A stretch of DNA of 64,000 nt from Periplaneta americana (Eukaryota > Arthropoda > Insecta > Blattodea > Blattidae): the NCBI RefSeq assembly GCF_040183065.1, contig NC_091119.1, positions 199,913,543 through 199,977,542 of the forward strand. The letters are read 5' to 3'. Position 1 is the first letter of the stretch, and every line of letters starts with the position of its first letter. The notes beneath the pieces are model-generated. The model worked only from the letters and a program-made list of their open reading frames with translations. It was not told where the DNA came from and ran no database searches. Position numbers and translations under genes: made by a program. This document shows, one piece after another, positions 1 to 11,509 of this stretch.

Positions 1-163
1 TGTCTAGCTTTTATTAATCAGTTAATCTTTTAGTACTCTGATTTTTATTGTATCTGTAAATTTAATATTAATTGTAATTATAATTGTAATTGTATTCTTA
101 ATATTGTAGTTGTAATCCCCTGGTAGAGGGGAAGAGAAGGCCTAATGGCCTTATCTCTGCCAG

Positions 164-209
<46 letters not shown>
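1..209 (+). mobile_element. 3' tail of CR1-like LINE (family C)
   Basis: Matches the 3' end of the better copy at 57217-58253. It has the nested hairpin in which CCTGGTAGAG and CTCTGCCAGG flank AAGGCC/GGCCTT, followed by GGTTAAATAAA and an (AAAT)n tail. The body runs off the left edge. Confidence 0.75.
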
Positions 210-378
210 GCCGCGTAAGTACTTATGTACAAAGACAGTGCAAATTAAAAATAATTAAAAAAATATGTTTTATTGATGGTACAGGGGCAGATAAATAAGT
301 ACATAAAAAAGAGATCTCCCTTGCACCAAAAATAAATAATTCAATAATGAAATAACGACATATGTACTTACGCGGTAT
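207..378. mobile_element. Short MITE with 20-bp inverted ends
   Basis: CCGCGTAAGTAC at 211-222 is inverted at 364-375, with similarity continuing into the AT-rich interior. It is about 170 bp, non-coding, and inserted directly in the (AAAT)n tail of the preceding LINE. Superfamily not determined. Confidence 0.5.
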
Positions 379-399
379 TCTACAGTCTTTCCATTTTTA

Positions 400-1190
400 A
401 GCATAAATTTGTAAATAAACTAATATGAAACCATTTTTGAGCAAAAATATAATTCTTTTTTTTTTTTCATAAGTTTTCAATAACAAAATATATAACACTT
501 CTTTGAGCAATGCAATACAGAACCTAATATTTAACGATATTTAAGTTAATTCTGGAATCAAGATTCCATAATATTTTTCCCCACTCGAATTTATAATTAC
601 GTTAGATCTTAAATCTTAAAATATTTTGTTATATTGTATTCCTCATTTTGAAATGTTTTGAATTTCCCTAAATTTAAAATTCATGCATAGGCCTATTAAG
701 TGTGTCCGAAATGAAATGATATCAATATTTATATTGAATTGAAATATCAAACTCTTAATTACTCCATCTGTCAGCTCAACTATAAAGCACGAAAAAACCT
801 TAATTAATAATGCCAAGTCTGTACGTTTTGCTGTAGCTGTAGCTCATAGAAACACAGGTGTTTGTGTTATAAACAACGCCATATGTTTGCGAACTGCTGA
901 TCGTTTTTCTTCTGCTCAACAGATGACATGCCTTCGCCACATCCTGTTCACTTCAGCATGGAATTTTCTCCCACATACAAGCTTTCCAATGTCAAGAGTA
1001 CGGCTCAAGTTCCCGACAGTGGCATAACGAGTCCCTTTATAACAGTGGTGAATTCAGAGGGTGGCCCGGAGAGGGAAACTGTTCTCCTCGGATTCTAAGA
1101 TGTCCCCCTCCCCCGGAAATTGCAGACTTTTGACGTAAATACGTCTTTAAAATCAGACTGATATATGGTGTAGCAAAACATATAACGATA
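400..1190. other. No gene recognised
   Basis: AT-rich to position about 780, then more balanced sequence with a C-rich patch near 1100. Read on both strands, I see no coding pattern, terminal repeats or known element. Confidence 0.4.
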
Positions 1191-1197
1191 TAGCATT

Positions 1198-1408
1198 GTT
1201 GTTGTTGTTGTTATTGTTGTTTTCTAATGCCAGGCGTTTGACAATAAAGTCATTTGACCTCTTGCACTCCAGTATTTTTCAAAGATATTATCATGGCCAA
1301 CCACTGAAGCACAGATTTTGAGGTGTTCCGAATCCATTTATTGGTTTGAGGTGCACAATTTTGAAATGCAAGAGGTCAAATGCCTGGCATTAGAAAACAA
1401 CAACAACA
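1198..1408 (-). mobile_element. LINE family B, 3' end, with snap-back duplication
   Basis: Minus-strand 3' end of the RNase H-type LINE also seen at 39.0, 49.3 and 54.1 kb (1198-1360). A plus-strand copy of its last about 40 bp, ending in (AAC)n, follows at 1367-1408. The two ends therefore form an inverted pair. Confidence 0.65.
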
Positions 1409-1734
1409 TTCCTGCCAGGGATAACTTCTACCTTCTCACAAAATATAATATTGTTTTAATACGAGTATACTTTATAAAGCATAAAGTAAGTAAAGAAATA
1501 ATATTGATGTATTATCACCGGCAAGCAGACAACAATCAATGACTTAGGAATTACACATCTTATCTTAAGCCTGCTCATGGATATAATTATTATTATGATC
1601 AAGATGCAAGACAAGCAACTCAGTGCAACCAAGCGTTGAGCCGTATAGAATGAGGATAATAATAATTTTATGTATGCTTATGGCATTCCCTATCTAGGAC
1701 TCTATCTCCCTTTCATCAGAAATATTAATTCATA

Positions 1735-1890
1735 CCATGCCCGCAGAAGTTCTTTTACGTGCCAGTAAATCTACTGACATGAGCCTGTCGCATTTAAACA
1801 CACTTAAATGCCATCTACTTGGGTCGGGATCGAACCCGCAACCTCGAGCATAGAAGGCCAGCGCTGTACCGACTACACAACCGAGGCCGA
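1735..1890 (-). mobile_element. tRNA-derived SINE (family S3), partial
   Basis: Minus-strand copy of the SINE at 29410 and 51530. It has the B-box GGTTCGATCCC in reverse at about 1828-1840, the shared body (GCATTTAAGTGTG...), and a tRNA-like head near 1890. The 3' tail beyond 1735 is missing. Confidence 0.7.
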
Positions 1891-2123
1891 CTGTGTATGC
1901 ATGTATTTTTTCTTTCTTTTTTTTTTTTTTTAACAACATGCTCCATAACAGAGTAATACTACATGTTTTTTAGGGTTTTCCCTTTCCTACGATACATATA
2001 CATTTGGATTTGTAATGGTGAATACGCCCAATTTAGTCTACTTTGCCTATTTACATTGATCATACCTAAGCAAGATACAGAACTATTACAAATACATATA
2101 TATGGCTTAATCTAAAATAAAAG

Positions 2124-2126
<3 letters not shown>

Positions 2127-2182
<56 letters not shown>
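2127..2182. repeat. (TA)n microsatellite
   Basis: About 28 uninterrupted AT dinucleotides. Confidence 0.95.
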
Positions 2183-2184
<2 letters not shown>

Positions 2185-3029
2185 CAATTGTGAGTTTTTA
2201 AAAACAAATAGTTAAGGCGAGGTATAACATATTTACATTGTATATGAATGTATGCATTTTGTATAGCCTACATACTGATTTTCGTAACATGTTTTTTTTT
2301 TCATTATAAGATTAGGTGAACTAAATTTTTTTGGGGAGGTTAATCGCTCTGCATTTTTTAAAGTAATTTAATCCCTTCCTACGGGCATAAACTGGACAAA
2401 ATAGCTTAAAGAGCCGGGATGTCATTAATAGACTATTACTTGAAAATATTGACAATCATATCCGTTTCCTTCGATGGAAGATAGTACTAATGATGATTAA
2501 AGGAAGTCGTTGAAATTTCGTTGACGTCATCCATTTTGTAATTAAGTTACAAAAATGGCAGTTAATTTGTGACAGAAAGGTGGGATATTCTCAGAAATGA
2601 GTGGGAGACGGCAAGACCTGCTTTGTTTGCTAGTGAGTAAATTTGTTTGCTTGTGATGATTAGATTGTGTTATCGCCTTATCTTGGGTACAGTCTGGTTC
2701 AGGAATTGGACCCAAGGTGTAGGTGTTTTCTTCGCCCGGTGCTGCTGCTAGAATGAGTGATCTGTGAGCAGGGATATCGCTGAGGTAGGAGAGATTTCAC
2801 GTCTGTTCATTGTACTCGTATGCCAAGGGAGTTCTGGTGTAGTTACATGGATTATTTCCCATCTTTTATTTAGTATTGTGCAGTTCAACCAACACATACC
2901 TGCTTAGCTCGTACACATTCCTAACGGAGACGGTAAGTCAATTGTTACAGAAATTGTTTATTAATTTAATATTGTTATTATTGTCAGATTTAGTTACTTC
3001 AGCGTTTTCCGTTTCTGTGACTATAATCA

Positions 3030-3134
<105 letters not shown>

Positions 3135-3146
3135 GAGTAGCAGTAG

Positions 3147-4528
3147 CAAATACCTTACTTGTAATAATACCGGACACCTAGGAATTTTACGTGCGAACGA
3201 CGCTGGTGCTGCTACCTAGGCGGCCGGTGTGGTCATACTCGTGAAAAAAGCTGTAATCATCTGCAATATATATTGTTGCTGGGCTAGTTAATAGTTTTAT
3301 TAATTAGTGCTGTGTTAAAATGTCAAAAAATCTGAAAGTTAGAATTTATAAAACAGTTATAATACCGGTTGTTCTGTATGGTTGTGAAACTTGGACTCTC
3401 ACTTTGAGAGAGGAACAGAGCTTAAGGGTGTTTGAGATTAAGGTGCTTAGGAAAATATTTGGGGCTAAGAGGGATGAAGTTACAGGAGAATGGAGAAAGT
3501 TACACAACACAGAACTGCACGCATTGTATTCTTCACCTGACATAATTAGGAACATTACATCCAGACGTTTGAGATGTGCAGGGCATGTAGCACGTATGGG
3601 CGAATCCAGAAATGCATATAGAGTGTTAGTTGGGAAGCCGGAGGGAAAAAGACCTTTAGGGAGGCTGAGACGTAGATGGGAAGATGATATTAAAATGGAT
3701 TTGAGGGAGGTGAGATATGATGATAGAGAATGGATTAATCTTGCTCAGGATAGGGACCAATGGCGGGCTTATGTGAGGACGGCAATGAACCTCCGGGTTC
3801 CTTAAAAGCCAGTAAGTAAGTAAGTGCTGTGTTAAAATGTCAGGGTGTATATATGTGCTGTTTATAATTGCTACAAAATTACAGCATTACAAATTGCTCC
3901 AAATCGTACTTTCGATTTCCGAGGAATCATAAAACGTGAGTCAACAACATTCTTTAGTAGGCCTAATTCCTTCGTCTTTGTGTTGATAGAAAAATACAAA
4001 TTATCTTTTTTATCTAGACCTAATAAATGAGTAGAAGTTAAAATGTATCGGAAATTTTAAGGTTTTATCAAATTAAGTTTTATTGTTTTCCACATTCCTT
4101 TACTAATTATTACAAGCATCAGATTACTATCAATTTCATCTTTGCAGTTGTCAGCAATGCGTATATAAAGCATTATTGTAAATTCATTCCTAATATCAGA
4201 TTTGATTTTGTCTCACTAAACCAAAGAAAAAATATGTAACAATTAATTACGGAAAGTAATATGAAGTATGCAATATTTCTCATAATATACAGCTTTGATA
4301 TAAGATAATTTTACATTAAACATTATTCAACGTTTCTTAAGTGTTTCATATATTACTCCTCATTAGTAACTCACGTTTTAAACAATAGTCAGAATCCCGC
4401 TATGTTAATATTTGTATATGTGGACGTAATTCCATCCCGCTCCGCTAGATATCAGGTCCGCGATATTTCGCACTCACGCCAATGCTGGTAGTATACAGCT
4501 GTCCGGTATTATTATAGTAAGGTATTTG
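3147..4528 (+). mobile_element. P-like DNA transposon with THAP-like start, split by a LINE
   Basis: Inverted ends: CAAATACCTTACT plus TAATAATACCGGACA at the left is mirrored from 4528. The inside opens (about 3838-3960) with a peptide resembling a THAP zinc finger (Cys-x4-Cys in CAVYNC, then an Arg/Phe-rich patch) in a drifted frame; THAP fingers head P-family transposases. No transposase core remains. A family A LINE (3326-3822) sits inside. Flanks are (AGT)n, which hides the target duplication. Confidence 0.5.
3326..3822 (+). mobile_element. 5'-truncated LINE family A, C-terminal RT end, 20-bp TSD
   Basis: Encodes [20 protein letters not shown] ... GHVARMGESRNAYRV ... RWEDDIKMDLREV ... 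AMNLRVP, the C-terminal tail typical of insect endonuclease-reverse transcriptase LINEs. The frame is open to TAA at 3803-3805, followed by AAGCCAG and (TAAG)n. Target duplication AGTGCTGTGTTAAAATGTCA lies at 3306-3325 and 3823-3842, perfect over 20 bp, so this is a young insertion into the P-like element. Confidence 0.9.
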
Positions 4529-4745
4529 GTAGTAGTAGTAGTAGTATCATTATTATTATTTATTAGTATTATCATTATAATTATTATTAACATAACCATT
4601 TACACTTTTATTATTACTATGTTACTAGTATTATTTGTATTGTTAGTTCTGATATTTGTATTTATGCAATCCTAGCATTAAAACACGCTTTATGGCGCTA
4701 TAAATCGTACAAAATTGGCCTAATTCTGGCACTGGTGCTAGAAAA

Positions 4746-4873
4746 GGTTACCTAGCAACTAGTATTCCATGATGTCATCACCGCCTTCACAACACAATTT
4801 TATACAACATACCTGTAAGCAAAGGCTTCAGAACAACAAAATAAAATTGTTTTAGAAACGGTTACTTAGCAAC
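4746..4873 (+). promoter_or_regulatory. Two X-box-like palindromes
   Basis: GGTTACCTAGCAAC (about 4746) and GGTTACTTAGCAACC (about 4860) resemble RFX X-boxes (GTTRCC...GGYAAC). They occur 114 bp apart in a repeat-rich stretch with no gene nearby, so a shared repeat unit is as likely as regulation. Confidence 0.2.
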
Positions 4874-4909
4874 CATGCAATATATTAAGTCGTATCCAGT
4901 ACTCATGTC

Positions 4910-5211
4910 TCTACAGGGTGGGCACAAAGTCTCGTTACCCAATATAAATACCTCAAATATACACACTATTTATGTAATCCCGATCATGATGCAGACATAC
5001 ATCCACTTTACTCTAACTGTGTGCCCAAAGTGTCCAAAGGGTCAGTATGTCCCCCATCATTCTCCTCACACAAAATAATGCGTCATCAGATTCGGTGTAA
5101 CATTCGCCTCAGCATTGCTGGTGTGATCTGTTGGAAAGCGCGTCACACGGCGTCCTTCAGTTCATCAATGATATCGTACCGCACCTGTGCAAATTGGAAA
5201 TCTATCCTTTG
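4910..5211 (-). mobile_element. Tc1/mariner-like transposase C-terminal remnant
   Basis: Minus strand reads VRYDIIDELKDAV, ITPAMLRRMLHRI and a final GGHT-like end, the pattern of insect mariner-type transposase C-termini. The ORF has in-frame breaks. The left end ACAGGGTGGGCACAAAG looks like a terminal inverted repeat; the right side is replaced by LINE A at 5212. Confidence 0.5.
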
Positions 5212-5823
5212 AAGAGGTGGCAAAATTCAGAATTTCGGAGCAGCATTAACAAATATAAATGACACTCGGGAGGAAATTTAACGCAGAATAAATATCGGAA
5301 ATGCCTGTTATTATTCGGTTGAGAAGATTTTATCATCCAGTCTGCTCTCAAAAAAGCTGAAAGTTAGAATTTATAAAACAGTCATATTACCGGTTGTTCT
5401 GTATGGTTGTGAAACTTGGACTCTCACTTTGAGAGAGGAACAGAGGTTAAGGGTGTTCGAGAATAAGGTAATTAGAAAAATATTTGGAGCTAAGAGGGAT
5501 GAAGTTACAGGAGAATGGAGAAAGTTATACAACGTAGAACTGCACGCATTGTATTCTTCACCTGACATAATTAGGAACATTAAATACAGACGTTTGAAAT
5601 GGGCGGGCATGTAGCACGTATGGGCGAATCCAGAAATGCATATAGAGTGTTAGTTGGGAGACCGGAGGAAAAAAGACCTTTAGGGAGGCCGAGACGTAGA
5701 TGGGAGGATAATATTAAACTGGATTTGAGGGAGGTGGGATATGATGGTAGGGACTGGATTAATCTTGCTCAGGATAGGGACCAATGGCGGACTTATGTGA
5801 GGGCAGCAATGAATCTTCAAATA
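5212..5823 (+). mobile_element. LINE family A, second copy
   Basis: Same C-terminal RT tail as at 3326, extended upstream through the NINDSREE-like and LLSKKLKVRIYK segments. It is broken by frame changes near 5210-5330 and 5610. The 3' tail is lost after AAMNL, unlike the copy at 3326, so the end is truncated. Confidence 0.8.
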
Positions 5824-7050
5824 GATATGATATTTGCGACTTCAGAATCGCACGAGATCGATATAATTCTCAGTGCTTCTAGCGAGGGGAAATTCCTTCC
5901 TTCTTGATAGATTTTCAGCACATAAAACAATCTTGCTCATGACAGACATCTAGGCCCATATTAGTGCACAAGTATACTGGGCTTGTCCTAACCCTTTCCT
6001 GTTTAAGCATTATATGCAGAAAAAAGGAATGGCCGTCTCTTTAACAGCTGTTCGTATCGATTGTCATTTTTATGATGGTTGCCATGTAACCACAGAACAA
6101 CAAAATGGAAGAGCACCGAATAATTAGAATAATATTGCTGTAGCTGTACTCTTTGATCAAAAATAGCGTGGTAATCGATTAGGCCCACTTGTACTATCGA
6201 TACTTAGCGCGACACACTAGCGCACACTATCGAATGCAGTAAAGAATCTCAGTTATGCTGTTATCTTTCCTAATAAAATAAATGACGAAACTATGACGTA
6301 GTTCTATAACAGTCGTATTGTTATACACGACGTATATAGTGATTATTAGACAGGAATTTACACACGACTTGTAAACGAGCTATTCACTGTATAAGTATAA
6401 AGCAGTTAAACGTCTGTATACGTGTATTTATTAGTAACACCGTAAGTTTAATTTATAAATAGATAATAGATCGAGGCGGACCGTGTGGAAAACTACGATG
6501 CACGAAGTTCAACTTGCACTTATGTTTCCATGGTACTGTGAGGACGTCATAGTTTACAGAAAAATAATTCGTGTTAAAACGTTACAACTTTTATTTCCTT
6601 GTACGTCGAGTATAAACATTTCAGGTCAGAAGTTTGAAGTGTTTGTTTTATGGAAATAATTAGAAGTAACATAACGTTACTTTCTCTTTACTCTTCTCTA
6701 TATGAGATAGTACAGCTGTCTTTATTTTGGCTTAAAACTCCGATTGGTTTATTTACTTGTACATCTCACGATTTTTCATTTGCGAAATTAAGTCGACGCG
6801 GAAACGAATTTCCTTTCGTTAATTTAACGCTGTGTTAAGGTTTTGGTGAACGAGTTCTAATATTGCACATTCCTGTTAGAGTATTGTGAAGCTTTTATCG
6901 GAAGAGATAAGTACCTAACTGATAAAATCTAATTGCACAATTCACGCCATTGCACCGGTAAAGCGATATTCACTCCGCAGATAATCCACGTTAATTGGAA
7001 ATAATTTGGTCGTCTGGAACCAACGCAACCGGAAGCGTGATAGTTAACGA
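5824..7050. other. No gene recognised
   Basis: Moderately AT-rich unique-looking sequence. Open frames are short and show no codon pattern or domain. The 6200-6620 part is rich in CG and ACG words, unlike the repeats around it. Confidence 0.4.
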
Positions 7051-7064
7051 GCGTTATCAGTTTT

Positions 7065-7314
7065 AGTGGGTTATTTTACGACGCTGTATCAATATCTCAG
7101 GTTATTTAGCGCCTGAATGAAATGGTGATAATGCCGGTGAAATGAGTCTGGGGTTCAACACCAAAATTTATCCAGCATTTGCTCATATTAGGTTGAGGGA
7201 AAACCTCGGAAAAGAACCTCAATCAGGTAGGCCTAACTTTCCTTGACCGGGATTTGAACCCGGGCCACCTGGTTTCGCGGTCAGACGTTCTGAACGTTAT
7301 TCCACAGGTGTGGA
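7065..7314 (-). mobile_element. tRNA-derived SINE (family S1), complete, 13-bp TSD
   Basis: The minus strand begins with a tRNA-like head (B box GGGTTCAAATCCC, reverse at about 7250), then a body containing CCCAGCATTTGCTC-like sequence, and ends in a tail with GATACAGCGTCGTAAAATAA. Target duplications CGTTATCAGTTTT (7052-7064) and CGTTAACAGTTTT (7315-7327) differ at one base. Confidence 0.85.
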
Positions 7315-7329
7315 CGTTAACAGTTTTCG

Positions 7330-7930
7330 GAGCACCGAGTTCTATATAATCTTGCTTTTTTTTTCTATGGATTCTCCCTTTTTCTTTCCCGAGAAAGTCA
7401 ATGGTGACAAAGAAATGGCATAAATGCTTCTGTGGAATACCATCCCACATGACTTTTTTTTAGTTTGTTCGTGTTTATGCGATATTGAATTGAAAGAGGA
7501 GAAATGGGAGGAGAAATTTAAAGGGTACGGAAAACGCGTTCTCGCAAAGGGTTCGAGGCTAAAAGAAACTGAATATGTTGGCTCCAAGCCTGTTGGCCAC
7601 TTGTCTCACTCCGGGTTTCGCTGTTCCACTGAAGGAGCTCTAGAAAATTTTTAAAGAGAAAAGCCGAAAATGGACGTAACGAAGGGAGGGGAATGCGATC
7701 AAACTGATCACAGGACGAAGAAGAAATGGCATTTGATGCCGGTATTTATTTATACTGAATTAGGTGTATAAAACATAAAAAATCAGGAAAACCTGCATCA
7801 TCAAAGCTTTATTAAACACGAAATACAAAAGTTAATACTACACAAAAATATTATACTAAAAAATAAAACAAACAGATAAGAACATAGAACAGCTTTATAC
7901 CTAGGCTAGAATCAATTTTAAATATCATTT
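7330..7930. other. No gene recognised
   Basis: Mixed sequence. A 76-codon open frame at 7424-7654 has no recognisable domain and I do not support it as a gene. Confidence 0.4.
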
Positions 7931-8559
7931 TCTTAGTTACTTACTTACTTACTGGCTTTTAAGGAACCCGGAGGTTCATTGCCGCCCTCACATAAGCCCG
8001 CCATTGGTCCCTATTCTGAGCAAGATTAATCCAGTCTCTATCATCATATCCTACCTCCCTCAAATCCATTTTAATATTATCTTCCCATCTACGTCTCAGC
8101 TTCCCCAAAGGTCTTTTGCCCTCCGGCCTCCCAACTAACACTCTATATGCATTTCTGGATTCCCCATTACGTGCTGCATGTCCTGCCCATCTCAAACGTC
8201 TGGATGTAATGTTCCTAATTATGTCAGGTGAAGAATACAATGCGTGCAGTTCTGTGTTGTGTAACTTTCTCCATTCTCCTGTAACTTCATCCCTCTTAGC
8301 CCCAAATATTTTCCTAAGAACCTTATTCTCAAACACCCTTAATATCTATTCCTCTCCCAAAGTGAGAGTCCAAGTTTCACAACCATACAGAACAACCGGT
8401 AATATAACTGTTTTATAAATTCTAACTTTGAGATTTTTTGACAGCAGACTAGATGACGAAAGCTTCTCAACCGAATAATAACAGGCATTTCCTATATTTA
8501 TTCTGCGTTTAATTTCCTCCCGAGTGTCATTTATATTTGTTACTTTTGCTCCAAGATAT

Positions 8560-8563
<4 letters not shown>
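7931..8563 (-). mobile_element. LINE family A, third copy
   Basis: Minus-strand copy with the (CTTA)n tail at its left end. The frame encodes [19 protein letters not shown] ... [18 protein letters not shown]; upstream parts ([32 protein letters not shown]) follow toward 8540. It stops at a (TA)n microsatellite. Confidence 0.85.

Positions 8564-8613
<50 letters not shown>
8564..8613. repeat. (TA)n microsatellite
   Basis: About 25 TA units marking the truncated 5' edge of the LINE copy to its left. Confidence 0.95.
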
Positions 8614-8621
<8 letters not shown>

Positions 8622-8965
8622 ATATCATTTACAAGCAATTTTTAAATTGAGATTAATAACAGAAAATGTTGAAAATTTAGAGTGCATTTTGAGTATGAAG
8701 TTATACTTGCAAGAGTAACTTGCTTAGTTTGGCAACTCTGTCTGGTGTACTCTACTGTAGCTTATCTCGTAGGCAAAAAATACCTTAATAGAATCCTAGT
8801 GTAATGTAATATAGTAGAGCATTTGCTTTTTTGTATACCGTGGTGGTTAAGGAATTAACGTAGCTTCAGTACAGGCCCAAAGCATTTTAGCGGATTTATT
8901 TTAAACAAATGATCTTTTAGAGATCTAATTGAGTATTTTAACGTGCTAATATTTTATATACCAAA

Positions 8966-9085
8966 GGAGAAGGATTCGATCCAGTGCTGTGAGTTGAGTC
9001 TCGGCGTAGCTCAGTGGTTAGAGCACCCAGTGCGTAGAACTGGGGGTACTGGGTTCGATCTTGGCGCCGGAGCGAATTTTTCTCC
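8966..9085 (+). mobile_element. tRNA-bearing palindromic element, copy A
   Basis: A tRNA-like sequence (9000-9072) with GCTC/GAGC D-stem, CCCAGT/ACTGGG anticodon stem and loop GCGTAGA; acceptor and T stems are partly lost. It ends in CGCCGGAGCGAATTTTTCTCC (first 20 nt given as 9065-9084). An inverted, 16-of-21 matching copy of that end lies upstream at 8966-8986. The same layout recurs at 24.6, 42.0 and 47.7 kb. Confidence 0.55.
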
Positions 9086-9089
9086 ATTA

Positions 9090-10110
9090 ATAACAAATGG
9101 TTACCATAACTACTTGCTGAATTTAATTTAATATCTCTTGCCAGTCGCAGATTACTTGCTGAACAACTTTTATTATATAAAATATTCAACGGTCTACTTG
9201 ATAATTGCGAAATATTATCACAAATCCAGATTAACGCTAGAACATCACATTCAAGAAATCTTCAATTGTTATATTATAAAAAACCAAACATTTCATCACA
9301 TAAAAATTCACCAGTGTTAAAAATGTGTTCAAATTTCAATGAAATATGTAAAACATGGGATCTAGATTTCTGCATTTCTTACATGGAATACAAACATTTT
9401 CTTATTAATATACTGAAGGTAGTTGATTTTATATAATATTGCTATTTGTTACTCTGTAATTTGCCAATTATAGCTACATTTTACATTTTTGGCTATGATA
9501 TCTATATTGAACTATTTTTCATTTATTTTATTTTGTATTTTTCATTTATATCTATATCTGTATCTCTTATTTAGGTAGTATCTATTTGTCTGTTCTTTTT
9601 TTTTTTCTTTCCTTCTCTCATTTTCCATTTTAATTTGTATTTACACTTGTATCTGTTTCATCTCTTTTTTCATGTTATCTATGTTCTTTTTTGTACACGA
9701 ATATCTATATTTATTTCGAATAAATTTTATTCAGCTTCCTCCAAGTGAAGGCTGCCTAGAAGACAAAGCTTACCATAAAATTGTTGTTATAATGGAAAAA
9801 AAAAAGAAAACAATGGAGAAGAAAAAGAATAAGAAATAGCACAATTAGAAATAATTGGAAAAGACTAAACAAAACATCATTAATTCCAGGAGAAACATAA
9901 AATTTCCTAGTATCTATTAGTTATTGGGTGATCACAGTCGTCTATTTAGCACTGGTTGCAAGACCCAACTTAAGTGAGCAGATCGCCATAGCAAAGAGAT
10001 CAATCTATATAACTGTAGAGATGGTTTCTTAGGATTTTTATAGATCCCTTCACTGCAGACATTGATACTTCAGTGACATGAGTTTGTCCTTGACCAAACT
10101 GCTTACAAAA
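9090..10110. other. No gene recognised
   Basis: Strongly AT-rich. 9530-9700 is rich in TATCT words and pyrimidines on the + strand. No domain or terminal repeats are seen. Confidence 0.4.
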
Positions 10111-10198
10111 TTGCGCGAAATATGTCATTGTAATTGGGGCTTTGCCCTGTTATAGGCATAAATAAATAAAATCAAATCAAATAAAATAAATAAATAAC
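10110..10198 (+). mobile_element. LINE-like 3' tail
   Basis: GGGGCTTTGCCC forms a small hairpin followed by TGTTATAGGCATAAATAAA and (AAATA)n, the organisation of the other LINE tails here. The body upstream is not recognisable. Confidence 0.4.
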
Positions 10199-10199
10199 A

Positions 10200-10897
10200 G
10201 GTAATTCTGTAAGACGAAAAATTAATTAATCTTTAAATGGATTATTGTTTCTTTAGCTGTAGGTACCACCCCTCTCCGATATAGTATGAATCCCCCGGGG
10301 AAAAGATCTGAATTTAACACTGAAAGAATTAACTATCAAAATAATATGCTCGTTTTCCTACGAAAACATATATATTGATTGGGTACATAGTATGCAGTTT
10401 CAGGTTTAAGTAATATCGAATTCTTTTTCCTAATAATTGTATTACAGGCATTATCTTTAATGACTAACTCCATATCAAGAGAGATACTGCCTGTTATCTA
10501 TCACGTGCATTGATTAAGGTCGAAAAGGCTCGACAGGATCGGACCGTAGGTAGATTTCACCATCAGCATTTTAAGGCGAGGCTGAAGCTCTATAATCTCT
10601 TTATCTTTGCAGTAATTACTGCCTCAGTCTTGTAGCAGAGTTCGCTGTCGTCGTTCTGTGCAACTAAAAGTCTGATTTCTAGATTTGGTAAGTAGTGCAC
10701 CTTCTAATTTCTGTGAAATAATCTTGACGATAATGATTAGATAATTTATTACCAGGGGATGAAGGAAATCACCAAAATCTAGGTCTACTCCAATAAGAGA
10801 ATCAGCATCTTGGAAAGAATCTACTCGTCCTCTTCCATAATTATAAAATTATCATCTTACACCAGATCATTTTTCAGTCCTAACATTCGAAATGTTT
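10200..10897. other. No gene recognised
   Basis: Read in six frames; only short open frames. One CCCCGGGG palindrome at about 10293. Confidence 0.35.
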
Positions 10898-11506
10898 CCT
10901 CAGTATTTAATTAATTGATTAACTAGCGGACTTACTCGTGTTAATTATGTAAGATTTGTGCGGCTTACAGCTGTTTCAGTGCTTCATGCACCATCCTCAG
11001 AGCCTACTAGATCATGGCGTCATCTCGAACTTCTCTGCCTGTTATGTGGGTGTGTTTGGTTGTTGAAAGGTGTTGAAGAGTGGAGTCAAATAGTGTGTGT
11101 GTACTGAAATTAAAGCAATAACCAGAGGACACAATACATCTACATACGCCGATCACATAACCAATGCTAACCATACATACAATAACATAAATGCGGACAT
11201 GGGAATCCTACACATACAACCCAAGAACCAAAAACTCAACACACTAGAACATTACGAAAAATACAAACACACTAAAACACACCCCGATCAAATTCTCAAC
11301 ACATAGATCAATTTCAGAAAACACACACTATTTGACACAACTCTTCATCATACGAACGCACCCACACAACAGGCAGCGAAGTTGAGATGACGCCGAGACA
11401 CAGAAGGCTCTGAGGATGGTGTCAAGTAGCACCGAAACAGTGTAAGCCGCACATGTTTACATAAATAACACGAGTAAGATCGCCATTTAATCAATTATTC
11501 AAAAAC
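10898..11506 (+). mobile_element. Penelope-like element 1, short copy with inverted arms
   Basis: The left arm (10898-11060: TTGATTAACTAGCG, TTACTCGTGTTAATTATG, CATCCTCAGAGCC) is the reverse complement of the right end (about 11340-11506). Between them lies part of the C-terminal region of the longer copy at 17828 (KAITRGHNTSTYADHIT). Inverted terminal arms are known for Penelope-like elements. Much of the coding region is absent. Confidence 0.75.
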
Positions 11507-11509
11507 TAT

